Assembly: GCF_008831285.2 (NCBI RefSeq)
Contig: NC_045149.1
Location: 7,156,417-7,220,416 of the forward strand
DNA: 64,000 nucleotides
Source: Nymphaea colorata
Taxonomy: Eukaryota; Streptophyta; Magnoliopsida; Nymphaeales; Nymphaeaceae
Reading direction: 5' to 3'
The translations under genes and the position numbers were made by a program. This document shows positions 36,201 to 48,560 of this stretch, in pieces. Under the pieces are notes generated by a model. That model saw only the letters and a program-made list of their open reading frames with translations, ran no database searches and was not told the DNA's origin. Numbering within the stretch: position 1 is the stretch's first letter; every line of letters begins with the position of its first letter.

Positions 36201-36561
36201 GGCGACCGTAGGTGTGGTGAGTAAGTCAACAGTGGTTTTTCATCACTAAAAAGGAAGCGTGTTGATGGTAGACTCCTATAGTTTACCTTGCAAGGATTAG
36301 ACACCATCAAGTAGTCCAGTTCTTGACAAAGGTTCTCATCATTCAAAGACGAATCTTCGTTTCTTTACGAAGGTCATATAAGAAAAATCGAAAGATCAAA
36401 GCAGCGTGCAGTTAGTTTCCAGATTGTACGCAATTCATAACATGAAGTGAGCCAAAAAGCTAAAAACCAACATTTTTTGAATTATGAAATGTCACCCGCA
36501 GTACATGGTGTGTCGTCGCAAATGGACAACAATACAACAAAAAAGGCCCATCTCTTTGCTC
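33209..36561. other. No gene seen
   Basis: The first few hundred bases are probably the 3' UTR of the protease gene; 33470-33530 (GGGATTGGCTCCATG...) looks like a spliced 3' UTR or C-terminal exon but adds no clear protein. The remainder has only short frames. AT-rich throughout. Confidence 0.5.
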
Positions 36562-39224
36562 TTACTTTCCCCATCTTGAGAGAATTAGCAGGCCAACAAT
36601 AGTGAAGCAGGATACAGCAACTATGCTCACCACCAGTGCAAAGGCATAGAACAAACTTGGCAAGTTAAAGTACCTCTGAATTTTCTTGAGACCCTTGTCA
36701 ATGATGGGAGCTAAAGCAGCTGCACCAGCGACACGAAATGGCCGTGTGACATTGTTTCCAGTCCACATCAAGATAACAATCTGCCATGAATGGATAAGTC
36801 TTTCAGGTTTAATAGAAACCGTCACTGCAGGCCAAGACATGTGTTGTGCAAATGTCGTACATCATTTCTTTACTAGAAGCACATAGAAAACCAAATGGCA
36901 ACTGCCATTTGGAAACCCATGATGAAGTAGTTTCCTAACTAATAAAAAGGCTAGACCCCATGCACACTTCATACTTGCCAACATGTATTCCAAGTTCCAA
37001 CCAACATTTTTTTTCAAAATAAACATCAAATTTCCAAGAAAGTGGGGAAATAGGAAAAACATATAAGAAAATACAAACTACCAGAGGTTAACTCTATTAA
37101 GTCAATACAGAATATTAGATCAACTATCACAGGTCAAATCGAAGTCATCCAGAACATTAGATCTTTCCACCAACATTCTTCTTTCGTGCTTTAAACTCAA
37201 GGATTATATATAGGTCAAGGATTGAAATCACACTATGATGGCAGGCAGTCGGTGAAATGAGCACAAATATTATGCCCACAAATAAGAACAGAAGCATAGG
37301 ATATGAACCCAGTGATATCAGGTAATGCAAGGATGCATGACATTTTAAACCTAATCCTGACCTATATGTGAAGGAATTGAAATTCCAATGAAGCATCAGT
37401 AAATTCAGTGTAGTAAGTAGTAACAACATAAGATTTTTCAGCCAAAACAAGCGCAAGATCAGTTAATCTTCTCTATTGTGTACCTTAACGGTTCTATTAT
37501 TCAAGTGTTTGGATGAACTATATTTGTGTCCCATCATTGATATCATGTTCCATGAAGAACCCAATTAATCCTCAGAACCTCTAAGGTGGGAAAGTCTGAA
37601 GCCCTCTCTTCCAAGGACATCAGATTTGATGATCGGGCACATTTGTAGCTGTACGCTAGTTCCCTAAGAATAAACTAAGGTCTGAATTACTTATTACTGG
37701 TTGAACTCCTGCTCACAACATATCTCCAAGCAAGTGCTGTGGGCTGCTCTATGATGAGAAGACTAGCTGTCTTGGTTCGTTTAAGATATGAATTGTTTTG
37801 TGTTTTTCTAAAGTTGAGACATGGCACTCAACGTTCTAGATACTCTGGCTATAACATTAATGAGCTTTACCACATATACGCAGAAAGGGGAACCTGCAAC
37901 ATGCTCATATTATCAGGATTAGCTTTTCATAAGAAATGGGGAAACGGAATCCTACAATTGCTAGTTAATCTGCCACATGAAAGAGAACATTATTCAGTAA
38001 CAGTTCAAAATATTTGAACTCCTTATTTCAAACAAGAGGACGCCAACAAAGTAAAACTTGAACTTCATTTGTGATTTCTTTCAACATAGTCAAGTTTGTA
38101 GACAAAGGTAATAAATTAAAATCAGCCCGCAGTACATGCTTCCTTACCCCTAGTAGTGCTTTGAGATTGGCAGCAGGGTTCTTTCCTGTGCTCTTCTCAT
38201 ATCCAAGAAAAGCAAGTATGAAGAATGTTGTGTAGGTGATTCCATCAAAAAGGCCATAGGCTAACACCGCTGATAGCCCAAGTTTTGCAATTTTTGCCCT
38301 CAAATCTTCACCACCCGCCTGCTCTGCCTGCTCAAGAGAAAAAAAAAAACCATCAATAAGACTCCACTGCTAAATGATGCCGGTATAAAGTTTCTTATCA
38401 GCATACTAACTAATAAGGCATAGGGTTTGCAGGTAGATGATGTGAAACAAAAATAAATTAGAGACTAAATCCCACAGCTTGCTAAAACAAAAACATGGTG
38501 TAAATTTATAATCGCTAACGATTCCATGCAAGATTGTAATTTTAAATGCACATTGACACAACTAAACTATTATTATCCTGAGCCTCTTCTATTGAAAGAT
38601 AATGTGTTTTCGTCCATTGAATAGTTGGACGTATTCCCCTTCAATGATTACGGAACAGAAAGAGAATAACAAATTGCGTGTCACAGGGGTGACATTGGGA
38701 TCTTCACAAAGGTAAATTAAAACGGAACACTCATAGTTAAACACAGGTCAAACAGTTTCTAAGGGAAAACAAGGCCTTGTACCAACTCAAAAAGCATCAT
38801 AAGGATGAGAAAATCAGGCAAGGAGACGAGGGATAGTACTGGGTACATGAAAAAATGGCATGCTTAGAAGTTATTAGAAGATGAATGTGGGAGCATGTCG
38901 AGCAGAATTGGACTTCCAACTAGTGTAACGGCGTGCTCTCTCACACACACACAAGGCGGAGCTGACCTGAGGCTGAGGAGGAATTCCTCCGCTGCTATCG
39001 CTGCTGGCTCCTTCTGCTGAGCTAGACGATGAGCAGCCGGCGGCCACCCTACGACTCCCCCGGTGTCTCAAAACCGGGCAGGCTAGTTTCCCCTTCACCC
39101 CATTTGAACGATTGAGTCCAGGGAAGTACTCGAGAAGTCGACGAGGGTTGATGGGGAGGCGGCTAGATTCAAGTTTTGGGAAGCAAGAAGGGCTATGGCT
39201 GACGATCATGGCCGGCGAGGCCAT
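36562..39224 (-). CDS. FAM210/DUF1279-like membrane protein, probably plastid
   Basis: Minus-strand exons 38967-39224, 38148-38327 and 36562-36780 join with phase-0 GT-AG introns (639 and 1367 bp) to 218 residues plus TAA. The start is the ATG at 39224 (MASPAMIVSHS); the frame continues upstream without another ATG. Residues 1-80 are Ser/Arg-rich with few acids, as in a chloroplast transit peptide. The DUF1279 region follows: LGLSAVLAYGLFDGITYTTF (first hydrophobic helix), GYEKSTGKNPAANLKALLG, then WTGNNVTRPFRVAGAAALAP, IDKGLKKIQ, and a second hydrophobic helix ending LLILSRWGK. The length and order match plant FAM210B-like proteins (the Arabidopsis At2g27290 type). Biochemical role is not known; animal FAM210 proteins are mitochondrial membrane proteins. 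The exon junctions fall at sensible places (LLG|IVILMW). Confidence 0.85.
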
Positions 39225-40033
39225 CTTCTCTGTGAAACCGGCCAAACGCCAAGTTGGGAGGGATGAAGCCAAGAGGGAAAACTCGCGTTGCGCCTGTGAA
39301 TGCGTGCGACACCACCAGTACCCAGTTCGTGTCTCTGTGTCCGCTTGCCTTCAGCACATCGCTGCCCTGGGACAGAGTATGATGTCGGTGTTGCACATGC
39401 AACATTGGCTACTTGTATAAGCGCCTTTGATTAGTTCACAAACTTTGCTGGAGACTGACAATCAATCGGCCGTGATAACTAATAAAAAAATGTACACTAA
39501 AGGGTCTTAAGTTTGAAGATTTTGCAAATAACTGCTTAATTTAAGGCTGGAGACTCTTGGTTAAATAAAATATCTAAAAAGAAGCAATTAGCATGATGCC
39601 AAATTATAGACTCCTCTCTCTCTCTCTCTTGCGTAATGCAACCCATTGAAATCATGCTGTGCAAGCAAGTCAATGTGTTTTATGCAACAAAGCTGAAGAG
39701 AGCTCCTTTCACTTGTTTTGAGAGTGCGGTAGCACAAAAGGTTCCTTCATTTATATCCTTCCTCATTGGTATCCGAGCAGTCTCCAAGAGATGGTGTTTC
39801 CTTTGGAGAGGGTTTCGGCTATGTTGCTGATGTGAAACAATGTCTTCTTTAGAGGTGAGGTGAGGTGTATGACTTTCAAGTTTTTACTTTTCAATCTCCA
39901 AGCAGAGATCACAACCACTGTGAAGGCTTTTTGGCGCCATGATCTTGTCTCTAATCACATTCGCGTGTGATTGTTTGTATGTTTTTACATCCATTGCCCT
40001 TGGACGTGTTTCCGTTGAAATGAACTCGTTTTC

Positions 40034-40064
<31 letters not shown>

Positions 40065-40213
40065 TCTCTTTTGCATGATGCAACCGGTCGGATTGGGTGG
40101 CGTATAGTCATTTTCAGTCTTAAATGGTATTGAAGAGTATTAATCTTGGGATACCGATAGGAATAAGAGTACTGCTGTGGAGGCCAAATGAATGATTCTT
40201 GTTCGCCCTCTCA

Positions 40214-40246
<33 letters not shown>

Positions 40247-40490
40247 AATACGCACACACACACATCAGCCTGGGCACAAGTAATGAGAAACAAGTATGAT
40301 TTGCAGGTGATTAGATCGTGTCCCAATCTGCTCTCATGGACTAAGGCACTTAAAAGAGTTAGTAGGATTGTTCATGGAGCAATGTCCTGCCTTTTAGATC
40401 TATAACGAATGTAATCTCTGCTACTATGTTCTTGGCCTTCCTTACTCGGCTCTTAACGTTAGTAGGATTATCTCTCTCACACACACACAC
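39225..40490. other. No gene seen; several microsatellites
   Basis: Upstream region of the FAM210-like gene, then CT at 39613-39630, TA at 40034-40070, CT/CA at 40211-40263 and CA at 40475-40490. Reading frames across these repeats are artefacts. Confidence 0.6.
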
Positions 40491-40496
40491 TCAAAA

Positions 40497-40620
40497 GGCC
40501 AGCGCAGCGCATAGCTGGTCGAACCTGCAGTACTTAAATAGTTCGAATCCTGTGGACGTTACCTTCCAATCAGCATTGAGAGTGTAAGGGCTGAGGATGA
40601 AGTCCTGCGAACTTTCAAGA
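40497..40620 (+). mobile_element. tRNA-derived SINE candidate
   Basis: CATAGCTGGTCGAACC (A-box-like) is followed about 35 bases on by TAGTTCGAATCCTGTGG, a good B box, then an unrelated body of about 80 bases ending before a TA repeat. Spacing fits a tRNA-derived head. It does not fold as a full tRNA, so it is not called as one. Confidence 0.4.
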
Positions 40621-40647
40621 CAGATATGGTTGTGGTTGTGTATCCGC

Positions 40648-40648
<1 letters not shown>

Positions 40649-40679
<31 letters not shown>

Positions 40680-40701
40680 TATGTATATATATATATATAT
40701 A
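40649..40701. repeat. TA microsatellite
   Basis: (TA)n with ACATATATATG interruption. Confidence 0.9.
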
Positions 40702-42195
40702 ATGGAGATGTTTTGTTTATTGCATTGTTATCTTTAAATATTTGATTAATATGAAAGTTTTCGGATTAGTGTCCTCGAATCGAAATTTCTAGCTCTGCTA
40801 CTACTGACAAGAAATCAACAGGGACACGAGATCAGGAAGGGTGAAGAGAGCAGCTTCTTGCCCATGCCTGCCTCAGAATCTGCGGATAGAATGGCTTCAC
40901 AATAATGCATTATGGGCTGGGACATTGCTTGGCTGCTTTTATTGGACAGGATACAAACTCGTATCAATATAAAAAAACTCAGGCTTCAAATTAACCAGCC
41001 AGCAGATGCAAGGAAACTTGGGGCTCTTCATTTGTATTTTGTGGACGCCTGGATCATTATACTGCTCGCGAATCGAGGAGAATAAGCGATGATGAACTGT
41101 TTGGAGGATGTTTTGGTAAAACAGATTCAATCGAACAGGATTGAGCTAAACCAGCAAACACAAAAGCAAAGAGAGGAAGCGTATAATTGATGTGAAGTTA
41201 TTGACAGATCGACCCAACATGTAATGTAACTGGGGATGTTTTTTTTTTTAAGGGTGAGATAATCTTTTTATGCATATTTTATTATTTTTTATTTATAACG
41301 CATATATGGCTTATAATATAAAATTAATAATGGTAACTGGAAAATTTCCCAACTCTTTCGAGTTGTTATTTTCACGCATATATAGAAAAAACCAGTTATT
41401 CTGGGTCACATTGTAGTTGATGAATGTACTGCTTTCCACTTAGGTTCCGAAGTAATGAGAGAGGTGTTTCGACCTCTTTAAGATATATTCTCTTAAGATA
41501 TATTCTCTTAAAGATATATTCTCTTAACAAACTTGGCTGGAAAAAGGAGTCCTAGTTGATCCAACAATCTAAGTGTACTTGGTTAAAAATTTGATTTAGG
41601 GGTTCCATGTTGTTTTCCATATACTTCACAAAATGCATAACAGTTCTAAATGGCTCTCACTTAATGTTTCCATTTCTTAGGTCTGTAATCTAGCCGTTTG
41701 TCTTTTTTATATTGCCTTCTAAAGCTAGGCTCGTCCTGAAAATGTTTGTTGTTCAATAAATGAATAAAAGAAGATATGACTGCAAGTTCTTTGTTGTGAG
41801 TTTTTACTTCAGAATGAAAAAAAACATTATCAAAATATCATGCTTTCAAATTAAAATATTCCTGAAAAGTTTTAGGGGCATTTAGATGAGACCCTCATTT
41901 AACCCAGTTCGTTTGAAAACTTAGTTACTTGAAAATCAAGGTTTTTTATTGAGTTTTAACAACATGCTTCATACATTGACACACCCAAAACCCTTTTTTT
42001 TTTAAAGTAACCTTAGGAAGACTTTTGTAGAAAATTCCCACTTGCCTTGTGAATATTTTTTTCTGATTTTTTTACTAACTACTACCACTATTATTATTAT
42101 TATTATTGTTATGAGCATCATCATCTTAAGCCACTGTATGCTTTTTACATACTTATTCTGATTTTCTCATTTTTTCTGACTATCGAATTTTTTAA

Positions 42196-42230
<35 letters not shown>

Positions 42231-43003
42231 GTGCGATCGACCCAATGCACAAATGATTGGAATCAGCCAATTGATCACTGAATCGTCAAGATGATGAAAT
42301 GTGATTAATATGCTAAGTTCCCATGCGCGGACAATTTCAACATTAAATATATTAATCATATGTCTTATATGGGGTTCCGAAGCAGCGTGGACCTTGGAGG
42401 CAGGAGAAAAAGAGGAGGGACTCAGTGTGTCCCTTTGAATTATCTTTGCAAAGACGTGACAAACAAGTAAATTATTTTACCATTTAAGTTGCAATTGGTT
42501 CTCAAATGGCATGACAGATACTTTGAGAGAGTCTAATAAGTAGGCCCGAATTTTTGGAACAGAGAATCTATGAAACACTTCCTTGATACCATGAGAGCTC
42601 TTTGTTTCGAGTTGAAGGGACATTGTGTAGCTGGTCGGGTTTGTGGGCATGAAACACATCATTAATTAATTAATTTTCCGTGAGTGTCATGCTCTTGGTT
42701 GGTCGTCAAGAAGACGGCTAAGGAAATCATTTCCAAGGTTTCCAGCAAACAGTGTTTCAGTATAAGGGGATTGTCTCACCTGGTGCTGTTGGGAGTTGAA
42801 TCCTGACGAAGAAGTTGAGAGAATTCTCAACGTTTGCATTCCTTTCTGTTCTTACAAAGAATTGGGACCATGGTGCCTGAAACTTGACAATTTTGTTTCC
42901 TATGTCCCAGTGTTCCTATGTCGGTACGGCGGTACGTGAACATCTTCCTCCTCCTTTCTTATCTTCATACAATATAATATCTACCTACAGCAATTTCTTA
43001 TTG

Positions 43004-43042
<39 letters not shown>

Positions 43043-44305
43043 CTAAAAATATATAACTACCACGGTACCAAGAACAAAGTACCCATACCCCGCTTAGAGA
43101 GTCCCTTTCTCGAACTGTGCTGCACGATTCTTGGATCTCTAAGTAAGTAAAGCTTGTCTTATTCTTCAAGTAAATGTTATGCTCTTGGCTTACATGAGGA
43201 AGAGCATAGTAGGAAGTTAAACGGAAATAGAAGCGGAGATAAGTGGCCTCAAGGTTCGGTGAGCACTATGTCTTTGGGGTGAAGGGGCATTGGGGATTCA
43301 ACTCTCGTCTGGACAGCTTTGGCTCACCTGAAAATATCAGCATATCTTATGTCGCATTATATGCCAAGACCAAGAGCATGTTTTGGTTCAAAGGGCTTAG
43401 GATCATCGCTAGCGTTTGAGAGACGAAAGTAAATTCATGGATTTAATCTCCTGTCCTGCAGACTTATGAATCACTCAGAGATTGATTCAACTACCAAATA
43501 AAAGGACCGATTCGTAATCAAAAGCTTCAACTCCGACTCCATCCCGTTTCCCATAAAAAGAGGAGGAAAGAATACAACCCCGGCAAAACTTTGCCCAGAT
43601 TTGGAAGGCGGTGAAATGAAGATCAGTCTCCAACCCATGTGGAAAAAACATCCCCCATCAAACATGGCCCCAGGAGGGTTGCGGGAACTCGGGGTAAACG
43701 CCAGGAACCATACCAGCAAAAAGCAGAAGCTTAGACACCTGTTCTTCGCTGTCTATTATGAGAAAGTGACGGGGAGAGGCAATTCCCCTTGTAAAAGCTG
43801 TGCTGTGAAGATAGATCCTGCTACTCCAATATTAAAAAAATTTAATAGCGCAAGACATCGTTTGAGGCAAATACGAATCCTTTCCAAGTGGGAACTTGCC
43901 TTTGTTTAGTGCACAAAAACTGCGTTGGCTGGCATCCTATTTTTCTTTCGTAACATAATATTGAAAGCTTTGTTTTAAACGTTTCAATCTCAAGTTGTTA
44001 AAATATTCACAAGACGAACAGGGGGGGGCGAAAGTGAATCGCATTCAATGACTTATTATTCTCTAGGGGTTGCACAACACCGAAGCGCACAACCCTCAAA
44101 TACCACCAACGCTTGGCGACGTATACAGAGAAGGGAAAAAAAAACAGACGATTTTAACGTTACATTGACAGTTAAAAACAACTCTCCCCTACTTGAAACA
44201 TAAGTAGCCAACCAAGATAACTATGCACAGGGATCTCATATACCGCTTATAACATCTTCACCACAGCATTGGCCTTCAATTTCTTTTTGATGATAAATAG
44301 AGCGC
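40702..44305. other. No convincing gene
   Basis: Holds a three-unit tandem repeat of TTAAGATATATTCTC (41478-41528), ATT repeats near 42090, TA repeats at 42198-42226 and 43008-43036, and short open frames such as 61 codons on the minus strand at 42477-42662. None shows a known motif. 43900-44305 includes the 3' UTR of the alternative oxidase gene. Confidence 0.45.
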
Positions 44306-46136
44306 TCAGTGGTACCCAAGAGGCGCCGGAGTTTCCCTCAACTGATGCCCTTGACAATGTATATCCTGCACAGTACAGTCGCCGCCCATTCACTATACAG
44401 CAATTTGATTGAAACTAAAAAAAAAAAATCCAAGGAAAGACAGAGAAGGAAGTACACCCAAGATATGAAGATCAGCGATACCATTTTGCAACAAAGCCAT
44501 AAGGCAGGGACTGTTTGCCGGAAAAGACAGAGCTAGAATAAAGAAGGAAATACACCCAAGATATGAAGATCGGCAATACCATTTTGCAACAAAACCATAA
44601 GGCAAGGACTGGTTGCCGGAAAACCCATTTTCTTTTCATTATAAAATTTCTTCACCATTTGGAAGCCGGATGAAAAGTTTTCAAAGGGAAAAAATGGTTT
44701 TTTTTCCTATTACAACAGGGAAATAGGCGAGAGAGGAAAGGGGTTGTGCACATACCGAGGCGAAGTGGTTGACGTCGCGGTGGTGGGCCTCGTCGGCGCG
44801 CACGGCCAAGACGACGTCGCGGAGGGTAGAGTCGGCCGGCAGGCGCCAGTAGTCGATGGCAATGGCCGGAGCGGGGACGTTCTCGATGTTGCCGTTGTCA
44901 ATCTCCTTGAGGAACTCGGTGTAGGAGTGGATGGCCTCCTCCTCCAGGTAGCCGACGATGCGGTGGGCGAGCTTCGGGGAGATCATGTAGAGAAGGAAAT
45001 AGGCATTGAAGAAGACGCCCTGGACGGCGAAGACGAGGGCCCTCTCGTACCACCGGGGCTGGGACACCTCCATGAACGTCATCAGGTGCATCCGCTCGTT
45101 CTCGGCCTCCTCCAGCAGCGTCTTGATCCACCCGCCGCTGTGCTCGAACCTCCTCAGAGACTTGCAGTGCAACAGCATCCCTGCAACCATTCCCGGCACC
45201 GCCGCCACCGTCTCCAGCATCATCGCCCGGCACCCATACCTCCTCTGCCATCACAGACGCGTTAATTTCACTCACTGGAAAATAATCCTCTGCGCTAGAA
45301 ACGAAGATGGGACAAAAGGGTCGCACCTGGAAGAAGATGTCAGTGGGAACCCTCATGGATTTGACGGTATAATAGGCAAACTTGTCGAGGAAGTTACTGG
45401 TGGGGTGGTGCTTGCGCAGGTCAACCTCCAGGTTCGGGGAGTATGTCTCCCATGGCTGCAAATGGACACAAGCAAATTATGTTCAGAGAAAGAGAAGACA
45501 GAAAGAAGAGGGAGAGGAAGTAGCAAGCGAGGAACTCAACTTCTCGTGGGGGCGAGAGGAGGAATGTGAATGTGGGGAAACAGACAAGACGGTCACTCAC
45601 CTCACAGAACTCAACCTTCTCCTCCAGTCGCAGATATAATTGAGTCGGGTACCGTAGACGACGATCCGCTCGGCAACCGACTCGGATTCTCGAGAACAAG
45701 AACATTTCCCGAGAAGCAAATGCCACAGAAAGGGAAAAAAGAAAAGAAAGGAAGGGGAGAACTATGGAAGAGACTGCCGATATCTCACCCTGAAAGAGTT
45801 CCACTTCCACTCAGTGCCGTCCTCCTTCGCCACCTTAGGCGGCGCGATCCCCCAGTAGCTCACCATCTTCTTGTCCTTTTCGTCGCCGCCGGCGGCCGAG
45901 GTCGCCTCCTCCTGGCCGACGACCCCCTTCGCCGCCACGGTGCTGCTGGCGCGGGCCGGATACAGGCGAGCCGCGAACCACACCCATCCGGCCTGGTCCG
46001 CGGCGCCGGGCAGAAGCGAAGCGGATCGGTCGTTGACGAGGACCGAGCGGACGGCGATCGTGGAGAAGGGGCGGGAGGCTTGGTGCCCCCTGGAGACGAC
46101 CTGCCTCAGCACCAACGTCGACAGCTTCGACGCCAT
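44306..46136 (-). CDS. AOX1: Alternative oxidase, mitochondrial (AOX1-type)
   Basis: Minus-strand exons 45789-46136, 45327-45455, 44756-45244 and 44306-44365 join in phase 0 (introns 333, 82 and 390 bp) to 341 residues, normal for AOX, with the usual four-exon plan. The enzyme oxidises ubiquinol and reduces oxygen to water at the inner mitochondrial membrane, bypassing complexes III and IV. Residues 1-60 are Arg/Ser-rich, a mitochondrial presequence. Di-iron ligands are present: LETVA (Glu170), NERMH (Glu209, His212), LEEEAIHSY, and RADEAHH (Glu311, His314). C-terminus PAPLGYH is intact. The first regulatory cysteine is Ser114 (WKWNSFRPW); the second is Cys186 (MLLHCKSL); IENV is present. The usual DIHYQG reads DIHCQG (Cys326). 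The ATG at 46136 is chosen over an upstream one at 46259 because MASKLST starts a typical presequence and the upstream one is near the likely transcription start. Exons are GC-rich. Confidence 0.96.
44444..44625. repeat. 98-bp tandem duplication in AOX intron 3
   Basis: AGAAGGAAGTACACCC... from 44444 recurs from 44542 with about six differences over 82 compared bases; the second copy ends in TTGCCGGAAAA. It lies between exon 3 and exon 4, away from the splice sites. Confidence 0.9.
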
Positions 46137-46267
46137 TACCCTCCTGCTTAGAAAAATGGCACCGGAAACGACAGTTGCTGTATCGTTCGATGGGTCGAGA
46201 GAGAGAACAGAGAAAGAAACACTTTTCGAGCTCGAAGAGATGGTGGAAATGGCGGTCAACCAGCGTC

Positions 46268-46275
46268 CTTTTATA
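46268..46275 (-). promoter_or_regulatory. TATA box of the alternative oxidase gene
   Basis: On the minus strand TATAAAAG, 132-139 bases upstream of the ATG at 46136. A transcription start about 25-30 bases downstream would give a 5' UTR of about 100 bases. Confidence 0.7.
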
Positions 46276-46910
46276 CTCGGGAGGGGGCCAGCCTGAGTGG
46301 GGTTGGGAGTTTAACCATGGTTAACTCCTCGAGTGAGATGTCGCAAGTGCTTGCGTCATCGCCGATCGGCAGCAGCGGACGGGATGACCTCTTCTTCGTG
46401 CTTTGACCTCTCTCCCGCTGCCAACTTGGAACCGCCTTCCGTCCCTTTTTTCGAAACTGCCCTTGTCTCTTTGACGGTCGTCGACACCTCTCTTCACTTG
46501 TCCGTTCACTCCTGGATTCTCACCATCCAAACGGAGATGGAGATGTCTTTGAGTCTTTCCTTTTCAACAACGTCCTTTTCGTTTTTCAAAAACGGAAAGC
46601 GCAACCGCAGATATGGGGAAAAAAAAGCCTGCGGTTTTGTCCGTCGCCGGTTTTTGAAATATCCGGCGGCTTTCTCCAAGTTTCCGGGGAAGAACCCTCG
46701 AAAAGTGGAAGACTGCCGGGAGAGGGTGTTTTCGTCCTTTCCAATAAAAAGGGTTTCTTGGCCCCCAAGCAGGCGTGATCGCCGGTGGCGTACAGCGCGG
46801 GGCTCGTGAAATTGTCCAACAAAAAAGTTCGCGTTTGGTTGGTCGTTGGGTCTTGTCTAGATTCATCTACAACCTATTAAATTCATAAAAAAAAAAGAAA
46901 GACGTTATAT
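46276..46910. other. Upstream region of the alternative oxidase gene
   Basis: Moderately GC-rich, with no other gene. Open frames on both strands overlap one another and show no domain. Confidence 0.4.
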
Positions 46911-46914
46911 AGTG

Positions 46915-47178
46915 AGGGTTAATTAGCTCCAACGCGACTCGATTCAAAAAACTTAAGCTCGAGCCTATTCCTCGAGCTCGGCTCAATAATACAAGCTTAA
47001 GTTTGACTCGTTTAGATTAAGTCTGCATCATCTTTTTCTACAACATGGTGGAGCTCAAGTTCGACTCGTTTGCATCATCTCAACTTCAACTCAACTCGTC
47101 TACTATTTTGAACCTACTCAACCTCTACTCTATATAACAAGACAAGTTCGAGTAAAGTCAAACTCCAGCCGGCCCTCG
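46915..47178. repeat. GAGCTCGA-type degenerate repeat, copy 1
   Basis: Made of variants of CGACTCGATTC, AAGCTCGAGCC, GAGCTCGGCTC and GACTCGTTT. Other copies of the family are at 49280-49500, 51543-52075 and 56870-57255. Confidence 0.65.
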
Positions 47179-47179
47179 G

Positions 47180-48560
47180 CTCATAGCCAATATTTTATTT
47201 CTTTTTATCTTAAGAAAATCTTCGAAAAATGACTAGTTAAGGAAATGCATCTTAAGCTTTCTCTCCACGGGTGTTGAAAACAAGGGAAAAGTATTTCCGG
47301 TGGCTTTGTTCTTTCTTTTCTTTTCATATTCCTCATCAATATAATAAATTATAGTGAGGAAAGCACCATGGGTTCGAAATTCTTGAAGTAGAAATGCGGG
47401 GAATGGAATTTCTCATACTTGGGGAATGTGGACAGGTTAATGGTCCACGAGATGCGGATGAGCACGAACCAAAAAAAAGAAAAAGTTTATTTCTTCGAGT
47501 CAAACACGAGCCAGGACGGAAAGTGGCTCCGTGCGATCCACGGGAGGTGGGTCCGAGGACGGGCAGTCGTGCCTGTTCCTCACCTACGAATGTGAACGCG
47601 TAAGGTGCTCCTGTGCTGGCAGAACATCGTGTCCTCCTCATTTTGTCACTATTTAAATGGTTTTGGATCTACATAACGCCATTCATTAACATGGCACACA
47701 CAAGTTTTTAATTTTTTTTTTAATTAATAATTTATGTTTCAATAATTTGTTATATCAAGATGAGTGGTTATTTTTCTACCGCATATGTCCGATATCTCTT
47801 ACATGCTTTAGAAACTTATAAACAATCTTTGACTTATAAGGCTTATTCATCAATCCAATGTTCTACCATTGTTCAAGTAAAAGGGCCAAAACCTCCATCG
47901 AAAGTTTTCGAATTCCTTAGCATTTCAGACACCATTGTACCTCTTTGGTTCTCGGACTTTCATTGGAGGCGTTGCAGCCACGCCTCCAACTTCACCCCCC
48001 TTTTGGCAAGCCGACTCTCAAGAGCCGGTTCTGTTTCGCGTTTTGAGAATTAAGGTTTGCTTTGGTGTCTCGGATGTCAGGACTAAGGTTTGCTCTTTGG
48101 TGTCTCGGATGTCACTCTGTCACCCTTCCATTTTGTACGCCGAATGAAGATGGGAACCAATAGAAGAGGCGAGCTATGAATGAGGAAAATTTCCAAATCA
48201 GACCGCAGATCTGATTTGACTTTTGGGTTGGATGGATGATTTCCAAAGTACCAGACAAAAAGCATAACAATAATAATAAACTATTTTAACCGAGTATGTA
48301 TCACGTTTGGCTTGTAATTTTGACTTGATTTGGTCATGATTTTTCTCTCTCATCCGTCCAGCCCTGGGTCAACTTATCTCTCAAAATGGGTCCCATGATT
48401 TTAGCGATTTTAGAAAAAAATAAATAAATAAATTTTTTTATTGTAAACTTCTTTTGATTTGCATTTTTAATATCCTTTGTTAATTCACAACTCATCCAGT
48501 TGAACCGGTCCGGTCCATTCATCGAATCGGCAGCTGGCCTGATTCGGTTCACAAACCGAG
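47180..48560. other. No gene seen
   Basis: Includes a direct repeat AAGGTTTGCT-TTGGTGTCTCGGATGTC at about 48053-48114 (two units of about 33 bases). Short frames only. Confidence 0.5.

Noticed and set aside
39224-39272. Earlier start for the FAM210-like gene
   Set aside because: The upstream codon at 39272 is TTG, not ATG; the first ATG is at 39224.
40497-40560. Intact tRNA gene
   Set aside because: Has a B box but no complete acceptor stem or anticodon arm; kept as a SINE candidate.
43471-43909. Overlapping frames of 82 and 102 codons
   Set aside because: Opposite strands, no recognisable domain and no splice partners that I could follow.
44744-45569. Open frames of 173 and 187 codons on the plus strand
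   Set aside because: They are antisense shadows of the GC-rich alternative oxidase exons.
46136-46259. Upstream ATG of alternative oxidase
   Set aside because: It lies only about 10-15 bases from the TATA box at 46268-46275, too close to be in the mRNA; the ATG at 46136 starts a normal presequence.
45570-46296. Open frames of 193 and 141 codons on the plus strand
   Set aside because: Antisense to alternative oxidase exon 1; composition follows the real exon.
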